Origin: Amycolatopsis acidicola
GTDB lineage: Bacteria; Actinomycetota; Actinomycetes; Mycobacteriales; Pseudonocardiaceae
Reading direction: 5' to 3'
NCBI RefSeq assembly: GCF_007713735.2
Contig: NZ_VMNW02000067.1
Coordinates: 1 to 50,987, forward strand
DNA length: 50,987 nucleotides
Part shown: one piece after another, positions 1 through 8,134 of the stretch
Layout of the letters: each line of letters starts with the position of its first letter
Position numbering within the stretch: the stretch's first letter is position 1
Program-made: the position numbers and the translations under genes
Notes under the pieces: generated by a model
The model's database searches: none
The model's input: only the letters and a program-made list of their open reading frames with translations
Told to the model about the DNA's origin: nothing

Positions 1-506
1 CGACGACCACCGTCCCGCCCACCACGACGACGACCGTCCCGCCCACCACGACGTCCTCCGCGCCGCCGACCACAGCGCCGCTTTCCAAGACCAGCACCCA
101 AGCCAAGCCCGCCACGACCGCCCGGCCCGCTACGGATTCGTCGACCGCAGGCCAGATGCTGGCACTGGTCAACGAAGAACGGGCCGGCGCGGGTTGCCGC
201 GCGTTGACTCTCGACAGCAGGCTCACCGACGCGGCGCAACGTCACAGCGACGACATGTCCGCCCGGGACTACTTTTCGCACACCACGCCCGAGGGCGTCA
301 CTTTCGGCCAGCGCATCAAGGCGGCCGGGTATCCCAGTCCGGGCGCGGAGAACATCGCGGAGGGGTCGAGCACCGTGGCCCAGACCATGCGGCTGTGGCT
401 GAACTCCGACGGGCACCGCCGCAATATCCTCAACTGTTCCTACGCGAAACTGGGCGTCGGCCTAGCCCGCGACGGCTGGTATTGGACGCAGGACTTCGGT
501 TTCTGA
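1..506 (+). CDS. Secreted CAP/SCP-domain protein, C-terminal part (5' end outside window)
   Basis: The frame is open from the window edge (codons in phase with base 3) to TGA at 504-506. The first ~45 codons encode a low-complexity Thr/Pro/Ala linker (TTTVPP repeats) typical of exported actinobacterial proteins. The last ~117 residues form a CAP (SCP/PR-1/Tpx) domain: LVNEERAGAG opens it, followed by HSDDMSARDYFSH, GAENIAEG and SDGHRRNILN, which carry the two His and acidic residues of the family. It ends in WYWTQDFGF. CAP proteins of bacteria are extracellular and their biochemical role is mostly unknown. The signal peptide and true start lie upstream of the window. A hairpin (505-544) overlaps the stop codon. 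Confidence 0.9.
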   Translation, partial: TTTVPPTTTTTVPPTTTSSAPPTTAPLSKTSTQAKPATTARPATDSSTAGQMLALVNEERAGAGCRALTLDSRLTDAAQRHSDDMSARDYFSHTTPEGVTFGQRIKAAGYPSPGAENIAEGSSTVAQTMRLWLNSDGHRRNILNCSYAKLGVGLARDGWYWTQDFGF

Positions 507-544
507 GTCCGCCGGGGAGGCTACGGCAGGCCGCCCCCGGACTC
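505..544 (+). terminator. Probable intrinsic terminator hairpin after the CAP gene
   Basis: GAGTCCG (505-511) pairs with CGGACTC (538-544). Inside it, GGGG (514-517) pairs with CCCC (534-537) across a two-base bulge. There is no T-run, as is common for actinobacterial hairpin terminators. The stem begins within the stop codon. Confidence 0.45.
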
Positions 545-556
545 GCCGAGGGATGG

Positions 557-967
557 GTGAAAGCGCTTACCCGCAGGTGCGCGGGCAAGGGCTTCGAGTG
601 CTTCGGCTCATTGGCTCGCGCGGCCCAGGGATCCAGGCATGGCCGCGCCACGCGTGAGCCCGCCGCCCATGGCCGGGATGCCTGAAAGCGCTTACCCGCG
701 GCGGCTCGCTGTCGTGCGGCCGAGGATGATGGCTTACCCGCGGCGGCTCGCTGTCGTGCGGCCGGGGGTGATGGCCGGCGTCCGGAACTCTGCGGGTCAG
801 GACGTCGGGGCCTCGGTTCGCTGCGGTGGTGGAGCGGGATTGCGAAATCGGCGGGCAGGGTCGCGCGTTCGCGCGGGGATCCGGACTGCGGTGGGCCGGT
901 GGCGGGCGGTTACCCGGCCCGCGCGCCGACCGCCGCCCGGGGGCGGGATGGTGGAAAGCGCTTACCC
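557..967. repeat. Intergenic region with three GAAAGCGCTTACCC sites and a 42-bp tandem duplication
   Basis: No convincing gene is seen between 507 and 978. The core GAAAGCGCTTACCC occurs at 557-572 (preceded by GT), 683-697 and 953-967. A 42-bp unit starting CTTACCCGCGG is tandemly duplicated at 691-732 and 733-774, the copies differing at about two bases. The central AAGCGCTT is palindromic and resembles LacI/CcpA-family operator cores; a related GGAAGCGCTTTCC lies at about 1718-1730. Because the sites lie between convergent genes rather than at promoters, an operator role is uncertain. They may instead be a dispersed genomic repeat. Confidence 0.6.
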
Positions 968-978
968 ACGGGCGCCGG

Positions 979-1578
979 TCAGGGCTTCGAAGCCTCGTCC
1001 GGTTGGCGCGAGCGGCCCAGGGTGATGAAGAAGCACTCATCGCACTCGGACCAGATCGTGTTGTAGGAGTCGACCGTGAGGCCGGTCAGGTAGCTGTCGG
1101 CGCCGCCGTCGAAACGCTTCCGCGCCTTGGCGAGCCGTTCGGCGTAGGGCGCGAAATGGCCCGCCGCGGGCACCGCCTCCGCGAGCAGCGCCTGCGCCCG
1201 GTCGTCCACCGACGCGAGCCGCGGGGCGAAGTCCTTAGCGCCGGTCTTGATCGCGTCGCGCGTCTGCCAGTCCGCGCACAGCCCCTTGAGCTCCTCGTCG
1301 AGCGCGCGGAACGCCTCGAAGGCCTTCTCGAGCACCGGCGCCGAGTCCTCGGGCAGGTCCCGCATCTTCTCCTCGGCGATGCGGCGGCCCGCGCGGGTGG
1401 TGGTCCAGCCCGTGCGCGGATCCCCGGTGTCCCGTACCGAACCCTGTTCGGCCAAACGGACCAACGCGGCGGAGATCTCCGGCTCCCCGGCATCCAGCGC
1501 CCCGGCGAGCTGCTGTGGCGTCGCCTGTGCCCTGATCCGCAGGATGTGCAGGATTCCCTCACCGTGCTCCGCTGACAT
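979..1578 (-). CDS. MarR/PadR-like winged-helix protein
   Basis: 199 aa. Residues ~10-75 fit a winged helix-turn-helix (ATPQQLAGALDAGEPEISAALVRLAEQGSV, then a wing with GDPRTGWTTTRAGRRI). The remaining ~120 residues are a mostly helical domain that ends in the conserved-looking stretch TVDSYNTIWSECDECFFITLGR. The ATG at 1578 is preceded on the minus strand by GAGGAGGAA, a strong ribosome binding site. From memory, similar proteins are often found beside PEP-utilising enzymes, but none is present here. The ligand and targets are unknown. The gene is convergent with the CAP gene and divergent from the TetR gene at 1870. Confidence 0.75.
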   Translation of the reverse strand: MSAEHGEGILHILRIRAQATPQQLAGALDAGEPEISAALVRLAEQGSVRDTGDPRTGWTTTRAGRRIAEEKMRDLPEDSAPVLEKAFEAFRALDEELKGLCADWQTRDAIKTGAKDFAPRLASVDDRAQALLAEAVPAAGHFAPYAERLAKARKRFDGGADSYLTGLTVDSYNTIWSECDECFFITLGRSRQPDEASKP

Positions 1579-1869
1579 CTTCGCCGTTCCTCCTCGTCCG
1601 CCGGTGAAACCACGCAGGGCGAAGAAGATATCGGCCGCCGCGCCGGGCCCGGTACGCGGGTCGGGGGATCACCTACCATTGTTGGGTTTCCGCCGCCACG
1701 CCGCGACACCGGCGGAGGAAGCGCTTTCCCCCTTCCGGCCCTTGACATCGGCGGCCGGTTTCGGACTGTGCACTGTGACTGTCCATTCGAGACTGTCCGG
1801 CGGATTCGGTCCCCCCGAACGCATCGGCATTGCTAAGCTGGATGCCACGAGCACTGGGGGTGGTGGGCG
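1579..1869. other. Intergenic region between divergent regulators
   Basis: 291 bp without a credible gene. It contains GGAAGCGCTTTCC (about 1718-1730), a TTGACA hexamer at 1742-1747, and clustered ACTGTG/ACTGTCC direct repeats at about 1765-1800 that could bind a regulator. A TAAGCT hexamer at 1834-1839 is a possible -10 for the TetR gene. None of these is strong enough to call individually. Confidence 0.4.
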
Positions 1870-2487
1870 TTGACCGAGCCGCGGCGGCGCGGCAGGCCGC
1901 CGGTGTCGAGCGGGCCGACCACCCGCGAGATCATCCTGCAGGCCGCGCGGCACGTGTTCAGCGAACAGGGCTACGAGGGCACCACCGTCACGGCGGTCGC
2001 CCGGCGCGCCGGGGTCACCAGGCCCGCCGTGCACCACTACTTCCGCACCAAGGAATCGCTCTACCGGGCGCTGTTCGCCGCCACGCGGCAGGCCGTGGTG
2101 GCGGCGGGGGCGGCCAGCGCGGGCGAGCGGGAAACCCTGTCGGGGCGGCTGTCGGTCTTCCTCTGGTCGGCCTCGCGCGTCGATTCCCACGACAGGTCCT
2201 TCGCCCGGTTCATGGCCGCCTCGGTGCTCGACGCGTTCCGCCACCCCGAGCTCGGCGACGGCGCGCAGGGCCAGCTGGCGGACGTGCGCGAGTTCGTCGA
2301 CGGCACGCTGCGCGCGGCGGTGGAGGCGGGCGAGATCCGCGCGGACACCGACGTTCCGGCGGTCACCGAGATGCTGGTCGCGGTGCTGTGGGGGATGGGG
2401 CTGTACGCCGGATTCGTCGGGACGCACGAGCAACTGGAGTCGGTGGTCGAACAGTTCTGCCGGCTCCTGGAAGGCACTTTGTGGTAG
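1870..2487 (+). CDS. TetR/AcrR-family transcriptional regulator
   Basis: 205 aa from a TTG start; the preceding bases include GGGGGTGGTGGG. An N-terminal Arg-rich arm (EPRRRGRPP) is followed by the TetR DNA-binding domain: TTREIILQAARHVFSEQGYEGTTV, then VARRAGVTRPAVHHYFRTKESLYRAL (helices 2-4). The C-terminal ~140 residues form a helical ligand/dimer domain ending EQFCRLLEGTLW. A GTG nine codons downstream is an alternative start. There is no adjacent efflux or catabolic gene in the same direction, so the target may be the gene itself or genes elsewhere. A second, unrelated TetR gene follows 149 bp later. Confidence 0.9.
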   Translation: MTEPRRRGRPPVSSGPTTREIILQAARHVFSEQGYEGTTVTAVARRAGVTRPAVHHYFRTKESLYRALFAATRQAVVAAGAASAGERETLSGRLSVFLWSASRVDSHDRSFARFMAASVLDAFRHPELGDGAQGQLADVREFVDGTLRAAVEAGEIRADTDVPAVTEMLVAVLWGMGLYAGFVGTHEQLESVVEQFCRLLEGTLW

Positions 2488-2546
2488 CCGGGAATACGCG
2501 GCCGGAAAAAGGACGGACCGCGCCCGGTGAAATTGACACAGCGGTA

Positions 2547-2586
2547 AATTCGGGCGTTTCCGCGCCGAATTCCCGTTCGCTATGAT
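2547..2586 (+). promoter_or_regulatory. Inverted repeat and -10 box upstream of the second TetR gene
   Basis: AATTCGG (2547-2553) and CCGAATT (2565-2571) form a perfect 7-bp inverted repeat with an 11-bp spacer. A TATGAT hexamer follows at 2581-2586, about 50 bp before the ATG at 2637. The position suggests an autoregulatory TetR operator just upstream of the -10. A separate TTGACA is at 2533-2538. Confidence 0.45.
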
Positions 2587-2636
2587 GCCCGGGTGTTCGG
2601 TTCCGGGCGGGACGCTGTTTCCGGGAGGCGGTCGTA

Positions 2637-3284
2637 ATGGCGAGGCCCAGGATCCCGCTCATCTCGCGTGACCGGGCGCTGTCCGTCGCGCTCGAGATCA
2701 TCGACGCGCGCGGGCTGGAGGGGCTGAGTATCCGCAGGCTCGCCCAGGCGCTCGGCGTCAACGGCGCCTCGCTGTACCACCACTTCCGCGACAAGGACGA
2801 GATCGTCGCCGGGGCGGCGGAGCTGGCGCTGGCGGAGCTGCGCGCGGCGGGCGCGCACGCCGGCGGCTGGCGGCGGTGGCTGCCGGAAAGCGTCCGGCAC
2901 CTGCGCCAGGCGCTGCTCGCGCACCCCGCGCTCGTCCCGGTCGTCGCGCGCCACCGTTCGCTCGGGATGGGCGCGCGCGTGCTGGACACGTGGGCCGCGC
3001 GGCTGATGGAGGAGGGCGTGCCCAGCGCCGCCGTGATGCCCCTGCTCGACGCGCTGGAGCTGTTCGCGATCAGCAGCGCGCTGCACGAGACGCACGGCGC
3101 GGCGGTGCCGGTGGAGGGCTATCCGGCGCTGGCCAAGGCGACGGCCGAGCGTGGCCTGTCCTCGGCGGAGATCCACGACCTCGTCGCCGCGAGCATCATC
3201 GACGCTATCGACGTCGCGGTCGAGCAGCGCCAGGCCCGCTGGCTGCCGGGCAACGCGCACCGGCGCGCCGCGCCCACCAGCTGA
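2637..3284 (+). CDS. TetR-family regulator (TetR_C type)
   Basis: 215 aa. The N-terminal HTH reads DRALSVALEIIDARGLEGLSIRRLAQALGVNGASLYHHFRDKDEIV, with the classical SLYHHFRDK helix-4 signature. The C-terminal part (WRRWLPESVRHLRQALLAHPALVPVVARH...) resembles the tetracycline-repressor C-terminal class. The ATG is preceded by GGGAGGCGGTCGTA. The kynurenine operon starts 151 bp downstream on the same strand, so local control of that operon is possible but not shown; the inverted repeat at 2547-2571 indicates autoregulation more directly. Confidence 0.88.
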   Translation: MARPRIPLISRDRALSVALEIIDARGLEGLSIRRLAQALGVNGASLYHHFRDKDEIVAGAAELALAELRAAGAHAGGWRRWLPESVRHLRQALLAHPALVPVVARHRSLGMGARVLDTWAARLMEEGVPSAAVMPLLDALELFAISSALHETHGAAVPVEGYPALAKATAERGLSSAEIHDLVAASIIDAIDVAVEQRQARWLPGNAHRRAAPTS

Positions 3285-3435
3285 CCGCCGTCCGCTGGAA
3301 AACCCCCGCCGGCGCTGCGAGCATGGACCGTATGCGGAGATCGGCGGCACCTTCGGCCAGCGCGACGGAAAGCGCGCGCAATTCCCGGGAAACGGCATTC
3401 TCGGGCATTTCCCGGAGTCCCGGGGAAGGCCCGCG

Positions 3436-4653
3436 ATGAGCACCGAAGAAGAAGCCAGGAAACTCGACGAAGCCGATCCGGGGCACCGAGGGCTGTTCCG
3501 CGTCCCGCCCGCCGAGGGCGGCGCGTATCCCGAAACGGCTTACTTCGCCGGGAATTCGCTCGGACTGCAGCCGGTCGCGGTCCGCGAAGAGCTTCTCGCG
3601 GAACTGGACGACTGGGCGCGGCTCGGCGTCGAAGGACATTTGGCGGCGAAACGGCCCTGGCTGCCTTATCATTCTCTGCTCACCGCCCCGGCCGCGCGAT
3701 TGGTCGGCGCGCTGTCATCGGAAACCGTCGTGATGAACTCGCTGACGGTGAACCTGCACCTGCTGATGGTGTCGTTCTACCGCCCGGCGGGGGAGCGCAC
3801 GCGGATCGTGATCGAGGATTCCGCGTTCCCGTCCGACAGTTACGCGGTGCGCAGCCAGGCGCGGTTCCACGGGCTCGACCCGGACGCCGCGGTGGTCCGG
3901 CTGGAAACTCAGGAGATCCTGGATTTCCTGGCCACGGAAGGGGAAACGGTCGCGCTCGTGCTCCTCGGCGGGGTCAACTACCGCACCGGCGAGCTGCTCG
4001 ACATCCCGCGCATCACCGCGGCCGGGCGTGCGGTGGGCGCGGTAGTGGGCTGGGATCTCGCGCACGCCGTGGGCAATGTCCCCTTGCGGCTGCACGACTG
4101 GGGCCCGGACTTCGCGGCGTGGTGCTCCTACAAATACCTCAACGCGGGCCCGGGAGCCGTCGCCGGAGTCTTCGTGCACGAACGCCACCACGGCGGTGGA
4201 CTACCGCGCTTCGAAGGATGGTGGAGCACCGAGGAAAGCACCCGGTTCGAGATGGCGCCGGTCTCCCGGCCACCGTCCACAGTGGAGGCATGGCAGGTCT
4301 CGAACCCGCCGATCCTCGCGCTGACCCCGGTGCTCACGTCGGTGCGCATCTTCGACGAGATCGGCATGGAAGCGTTGCGGGAGCGCAGTATCCGCCTCAC
4401 CGGGTACCTGGAAAGCCTTCTCGACGAGATCCCCGCCGCCGAAGTGCTCACCCCGCGCGATCCGGCCCGGCGAGGCTGTCAGCTCTCGCTGCGCGTGCGC
4501 GACGCCGACGACCTTTCCCGCCGCCTTCGGGTCAGGCACGGCGTGGTCACCGACGCGCGGAAACCCGATGTCGTCCGGATCGCCCCGGTGCCGCTGTATT
4601 CGAGTTACCACGACTGCTGGCGCGCTGCGCGGGCGTTCGAGGAGGAAGCATGA
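3436..4653 (+). CDS. kynU: Kynureninase
   Basis: 405 aa PLP-dependent hydrolase that cleaves kynurenine or 3-hydroxykynurenine to (3-hydroxy)anthranilate and alanine. Recognisable blocks are YFAGNSLGLQP near residue 35, NSLTVNLHLLM, IEDSAFPSDSYAV, LGGVNYRTGELLDI, WDLAHAVGN and WCSYKYLNAGPG, in which K233 is the expected PLP lysine. The length is normal for the family. The ATG at 3436 is chosen because it begins the conserved region; upstream in-frame codons lack family sequence. The stop overlaps the next start (ATGA). The 151-bp upstream gap holds the perfect palindrome TTCCCGGGAA (3382-3391) and related TTTCCCGG repeats to ~3425, possible operator sequence. Confidence 0.95.
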   Translation: MSTEEEARKLDEADPGHRGLFRVPPAEGGAYPETAYFAGNSLGLQPVAVREELLAELDDWARLGVEGHLAAKRPWLPYHSLLTAPAARLVGALSSETVVMNSLTVNLHLLMVSFYRPAGERTRIVIEDSAFPSDSYAVRSQARFHGLDPDAAVVRLETQEILDFLATEGETVALVLLGGVNYRTGELLDIPRITAAGRAVGAVVGWDLAHAVGNVPLRLHDWGPDFAAWCSYKYLNAGPGAVAGVFVHERHHGGGLPRFEGWWSTEESTRFEMAPVSRPPSTVEAWQVSNPPILALTPVLTSVRIFDEIGMEALRERSIRLTGYLESLLDEIPAAEVLTPRDPARRGCQLSLRVRDADDLSRRLRVRHGVVTDARKPDVVRIAPVPLYSSYHDCWRAARAFEEEA

Positions 4654-5945
4654 TCGCCATCGTCGGCGGTGGCCTGGCCGGCTGCCTGCTCGCGTGTTTC
4701 CTGACCCGCCGGGGCGAAGAGGTCGTCCTGTACGAACGCCGCGCCGACCCGCGCGCCGCGGGCGCTGAGCGCGGCCGGTCGATCAACCTGGCCCTGTCCG
4801 AGCGCGGTCTGGACGCGCTCCGCCGGGTGGACCTCGTTGCGGACGTGCTCGCCGGTGCGCTCCCGATGCGCGGCCGGATGATCCACCCCGTGGAGGGCGA
4901 GACCGGTTTCCAGCCCTACAGCGCCGACGGTACGCGCGCGATCAACTCGATCAGCCGCGCGGCGCTGAACGACATCCTGCTCGACGCGGCCGGGAAATCC
5001 GCGCGGATCGTCTTCGAGCACCGCCTGACCCGGCTGGATCCCGAGAGTGGCGAGATGCGGTTCGACACCCCGGGCGGCGAAGTGCATGCCACGGCCGACG
5101 TGGTGCTGGGCGCGGACGGCGCCGGGTCGGCAGTGCGCGGGCAGCTGCTGCGCGTCGGCGCGACCACCGAATCGCTGGATTTCCTCGACTACGGCTACAA
5201 GGAGCTGACCATCCCCGCGCGGGCGGGGGAGTTCGCGCTGGATCCCGGGGCGCTGCACATCTGGCCGCGCGGCCGGTCGATGATGATCGCGCTGCCGAAC
5301 CCGGACCGCTCCTTCACCGCCACCCTGTTCTGGCCCACCAGCGGCACCGCCGGCTTCGCCTCGCTGAGCAGCCCGGCGGCCGTCGAACGGTACTTCGCGG
5401 AGCACTATCCCGACGTCGTGCCGCTGATCCCGGACCTCGTGGAGGACTACCAGCTCAACCCGGTCGGCCTGCTGGGCACTGTCCGGTGCACCTCCTGGCA
5501 GTCGGGCCGCGCGGGCCTGATCGGCGACGCCGCGCACGCCATCGTGCCGTTTTACGGCCAGGGCGCGAACTGCGCGTTCGAGGACGTGGTGGTGCTCGAC
5601 CGCTGCCTGACCGAAGCCGGCGGCGACTGGGCCCGCGCGCTGCCGTTGTTCGAAGCGGGCCGCCGTGCCGACACCGAGGCCATCGCGCGGATGGCGCTGG
5701 CGAACTTCGTCGAGATGCGGGACAAGGTCGCTTCCCCGGTTTTCCGCCTGGGACAACGGATCGAGCACTCCCTCGAGCGGCTGCTGCCCGGCCGGTACGT
5801 CTCGCGCTACGAGCTGGTGTCGTTCTCGACCGTGCCCTACGCGCAGGTGGGCCGGAGGGTGCGCCGCCAGCACGGCGCGGTCGCCGGGGCCGGTGCGGTG
5901 GCGGCGCTCGCGGTGGCGGGCGTGGCGAGGAAGCTCCGCCGATGA
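4650..5945 (+). CDS. kmo: Kynurenine 3-monooxygenase (FAD-dependent)
   Basis: 431 aa class A flavoprotein monooxygenase hydroxylating L-kynurenine to 3-hydroxykynurenine with NAD(P)H and O2. The N-terminal dinucleotide fold is IAIVGGGLAGCLLA. RSINLALSERGLDALR and INSISRAALNDILL are KMO-type substrate/FAD regions. GADGAGSAVR is the DG motif and GDAAHAIVPFYGQGANCAFED (from residue 292) is the GD/FAD ribityl motif. Residues ~410-428 are a hydrophobic Ala/Val/Gly stretch, consistent with the C-terminal membrane association of KMO. The ATG overlaps the kynU stop and its own stop overlaps the next ATG, so the three genes are probably translationally coupled. Confidence 0.93.
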   Translation: MIAIVGGGLAGCLLACFLTRRGEEVVLYERRADPRAAGAERGRSINLALSERGLDALRRVDLVADVLAGALPMRGRMIHPVEGETGFQPYSADGTRAINSISRAALNDILLDAAGKSARIVFEHRLTRLDPESGEMRFDTPGGEVHATADVVLGADGAGSAVRGQLLRVGATTESLDFLDYGYKELTIPARAGEFALDPGALHIWPRGRSMMIALPNPDRSFTATLFWPTSGTAGFASLSSPAAVERYFAEHYPDVVPLIPDLVEDYQLNPVGLLGTVRCTSWQSGRAGLIGDAAHAIVPFYGQGANCAFEDVVVLDRCLTEAGGDWARALPLFEAGRRADTEAIARMALANFVEMRDKVASPVFRLGQRIEHSLERLLPGRYVSRYELVSFSTVPYAQVGRRVRRQHGAVAGAGAVAALAVAGVARKLRR

Positions 5946-6613
5946 ACCCCGACGAAGAGCTGCGCTACGGCCCGGATCCCGATCACGTGGCCGATTCCTG
6001 GGTGCCTGCCCGCCCGCGCCGCCCGCGGCTGGTGCTCGTCCACGGCGGGTTCTGGAGCCCGGAGTACGACCGCAAGCACACCCGGCCGATGGCGGCCGCG
6101 TTGCGGGACGCGGGCTGGCCGGTGCTCGCGCCGGAATACCGCCGCCGGCCCGGAAACCCCGACGCCGCCACCGAAGATCTCTTGCGGGTACTGGATTCCA
6201 CCGGCCCCGGGGTGCTGCTGGTGGGGCATTCCGCGGGCGGGCACCTGGCGCTGTGGCTGGCCGCGAACCGCGCCGGACTGCTCGGTACGGTCGCGCTCGC
6301 CCCGGTCGCCGATCTCGTCGGAGCCGAGGCGGAGGGGCTCGACGGCGGCGCCGTCGCGACGTTCCTCGGTGGCCCCGCGTCGGAGCGGCCGGACCTGGAT
6401 CCCTTGCCGCTCAAGGATCCCGAGGCCCCCTGCGTGCTCCTGCACGGCACCCGCGACAGTCACGTCCCGATAGCGCAGAGCCGCGCGTACGTCGCGGCGC
6501 ATCCCGCCGCACGTCTGGTCGAGCTGCCCGGCATGGGGCATTTCGAGCTGATCGACCCGTACAGCCTCGCCTGGCCGCGAGTGGTCGCGGAGCTGGTCGC
6601 GCTCGCGCCTTGA
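5942..6613 (+). CDS. Arylformamidase-like alpha/beta hydrolase (putative N-formylkynurenine formamidase)
   Basis: 223 aa alpha/beta hydrolase. The oxyanion-hole motif HGGFW (from residue ~35) resembles the HGGYW of eukaryote-type arylformamidases. The nucleophile elbow is GHSAGG with S97. An acidic residue in LLHGTRDSHVP and the histidine in GMGHFELID complete the triad. Its position, overlapping kmo by 4 bp behind kynU, supports hydrolysis of N-formylkynurenine to kynurenine. This differs from the metal-dependent KynB cyclase-like formamidase usual in bacteria. Tryptophan/indoleamine dioxygenase, which makes the substrate, is not in the window. A generic esterase role remains possible. Confidence 0.8.
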   Translation: MNPDEELRYGPDPDHVADSWVPARPRRPRLVLVHGGFWSPEYDRKHTRPMAAALRDAGWPVLAPEYRRRPGNPDAATEDLLRVLDSTGPGVLLVGHSAGGHLALWLAANRAGLLGTVALAPVADLVGAEAEGLDGGAVATFLGGPASERPDLDPLPLKDPEAPCVLLHGTRDSHVPIAQSRAYVAAHPAARLVELPGMGHFELIDPYSLAWPRVVAELVALAP

Positions 6614-6662
6614 CACCGTCCCCGGAGCCGACCAGGCTGACCGTCTGACGGACATCTGTCCG
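6610..6662 (+). promoter_or_regulatory. Promoter and CGGACA-TC-TGTCCG operator of the amidohydrolase-dioxygenase operon
   Basis: TTGACA (6610-6615), a 17-bp spacer and CAGGCT (6633-6638) form a plausible promoter beginning at the end of the formamidase gene. The perfect dyad CGGACA-TC-TGTCCG (6649-6662) lies at the expected transcription start, where bound protein would block initiation. The same half-sites occur upstream of the IclR gene (12521-12548). The start codon follows at 6689 with GTGAGGAG as Shine-Dalgarno. Confidence 0.6.
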
Positions 6663-6688
6663 CACCAGCGACGGTGAGGAGTTCGGCG

Positions 6689-8125
6689 ATGGACGAGTTC
6701 GTGCCGGGGCGGCCGGTGGTCCTGCGGGGCGGGACGGTGCTGCCGATGGATTCCGCGCGCCGGGTGCTGACCGGTGCGGACGTGCTGATCACCGGCGACC
6801 GGATCGCCGCCGTCGGGCCCGGGCTCGCCGTCCCCGAAGGCACCGCCGAGATCGACGCGTACGGCGGCATCGTGCTGCCCGGCATGATCGACACCCACCG
6901 GCATATGTGGCAGACGGCCATGCGCGGCTACGGCGCCGACTGGACGCTGACGCAGTACTTCGTCTGGTACTACCTGGAAAACGGCAAACTCTTCCGCCCG
7001 GAGGACATCCACGCCGGCAACGTGCTCTCCGCGATCGAGGCACTCGACGCCGGCGTGACCACCGTCGTCGACTGGTCGCACGGACTGCGGACGGTGGCGC
7101 ACGCCGACGCGGCCGCGGACGCGCTGCAGTCGGTGCCGGGCCGGTTCGTCCTCGCCTACGGCAACATCCAGGCGCCGCCCGCGGAATGGACGGGCACGCC
7201 GGAGTTCCGCGACTTCGTGCGCCGCCGCGTGACCGGGGACGCCATGTTCGGCTTCCAGCTCGCGTTCGACGTGACCGGTGACCCGGCGTTCCCCGAGAAG
7301 CCCGCGTTCGAGGTGGCGCGCGAGCTGGGCGTGCCGGTCACCACGCACGCCGGGGTGTGGGGCGCGACCAACGACGACGGCATCCGGCTCATGCACGACA
7401 ACGGGTTCATGACCCCGGAGACGATCTACGTGCACGCCGCGTCGCTGGCCGCGGACTCCTACCACCGCATCGCCGCCACCGGCGGCTCCATCTCCGTGTC
7501 CACCGAGAGCGAGCAGAGCGCCGGGCAGGGCTACCCGCCCACCTGGGCCATCCGCGCGCACGGCATCCCGGTTTCGCTGTCGATGGACACTTCGGTGTGG
7601 TGGAGCGGGGATCTGTTCTCCGCCATGCGAACCACGCTCGGCGCCGACCGCTCGCGCGAGCACCTCGAAGCGCACGCGAAGGGCGACACGGTGACACACT
7701 GCAGCCTGCGCGCCGAGCACGTCGTCGAATGGGCCACTCGCGGCGGCGCGCACGCGCTCGGCCGCGATGACCTCGGCACGCTCGAACCGGGCAAGAAGGC
7801 CGATGTCGTGCTGATCAAGAACGACGCTTCCCCGGTTTCGTTCCCGCTGCTCAACCCGTACGGGCACGTGGCTTTCCAGGCGCAGCGCGGAGATGTGCAC
7901 ACGGTGGTGGTGAACGGCAAGGTGGTCAAGCACGAGCACCGGCTGCTCGGCGTCGACCTCGCCGCCGCCCGCCGCGACGTGGAGCGGACCGTCGAGTACC
8001 TGCGCTCGACGATGGGGGAGGAGGCGTGGGAGAAGGGCATGAACCCGGACATCCCGCAGACCAAGATCCTCGACAATCCTTACACGTACACCGAATACCG
8101 CAGCGCGGCCACGCACGGCCGGTGA
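6689..8125 (+). CDS. Amidohydrolase-superfamily enzyme (chlorohydrolase/deaminase-like)
   Basis: 478 aa. It has the typical N-terminal composite domain (VVLRGGTVLPMD, ADVLITGDRIAAVGPG) and then a metal-dependent TIM barrel. Metal ligands are seen in DTHRHMW (H70, H72), THAGVWG, YVHAASL and LSMDTSVWWSGD. The C-terminal GTLEPGKKADVVLI closes the composite domain. It resembles the cytosine deaminase/TrzN/AtzB branch, which removes amino or halide groups from N-heterocycles. The substrate is unknown. The ATG at 6689 is preferred over the in-frame GTG at 6674 because GTGAGGAG sits 7 bp before it. It heads a five-gene operon, with 9 bp to the next gene. Confidence 0.88.
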   Translation: MDEFVPGRPVVLRGGTVLPMDSARRVLTGADVLITGDRIAAVGPGLAVPEGTAEIDAYGGIVLPGMIDTHRHMWQTAMRGYGADWTLTQYFVWYYLENGKLFRPEDIHAGNVLSAIEALDAGVTTVVDWSHGLRTVAHADAAADALQSVPGRFVLAYGNIQAPPAEWTGTPEFRDFVRRRVTGDAMFGFQLAFDVTGDPAFPEKPAFEVARELGVPVTTHAGVWGATNDDGIRLMHDNGFMTPETIYVHAASLAADSYHRIAATGGSISVSTESEQSAGQGYPPTWAIRAHGIPVSLSMDTSVWWSGDLFSAMRTTLGADRSREHLEAHAKGDTVTHCSLRAEHVVEWATRGGAHALGRDDLGTLEPGKKADVVLIKNDASPVSFPLLNPYGHVAFQAQRGDVHTVVVNGKVVKHEHRLLGVDLAAARRDVERTVEYLRSTMGEEAWEKGMNPDIPQTKILDNPYTYTEYRSAATHGR

Positions 8126-8134
8126 GGGGACGGG

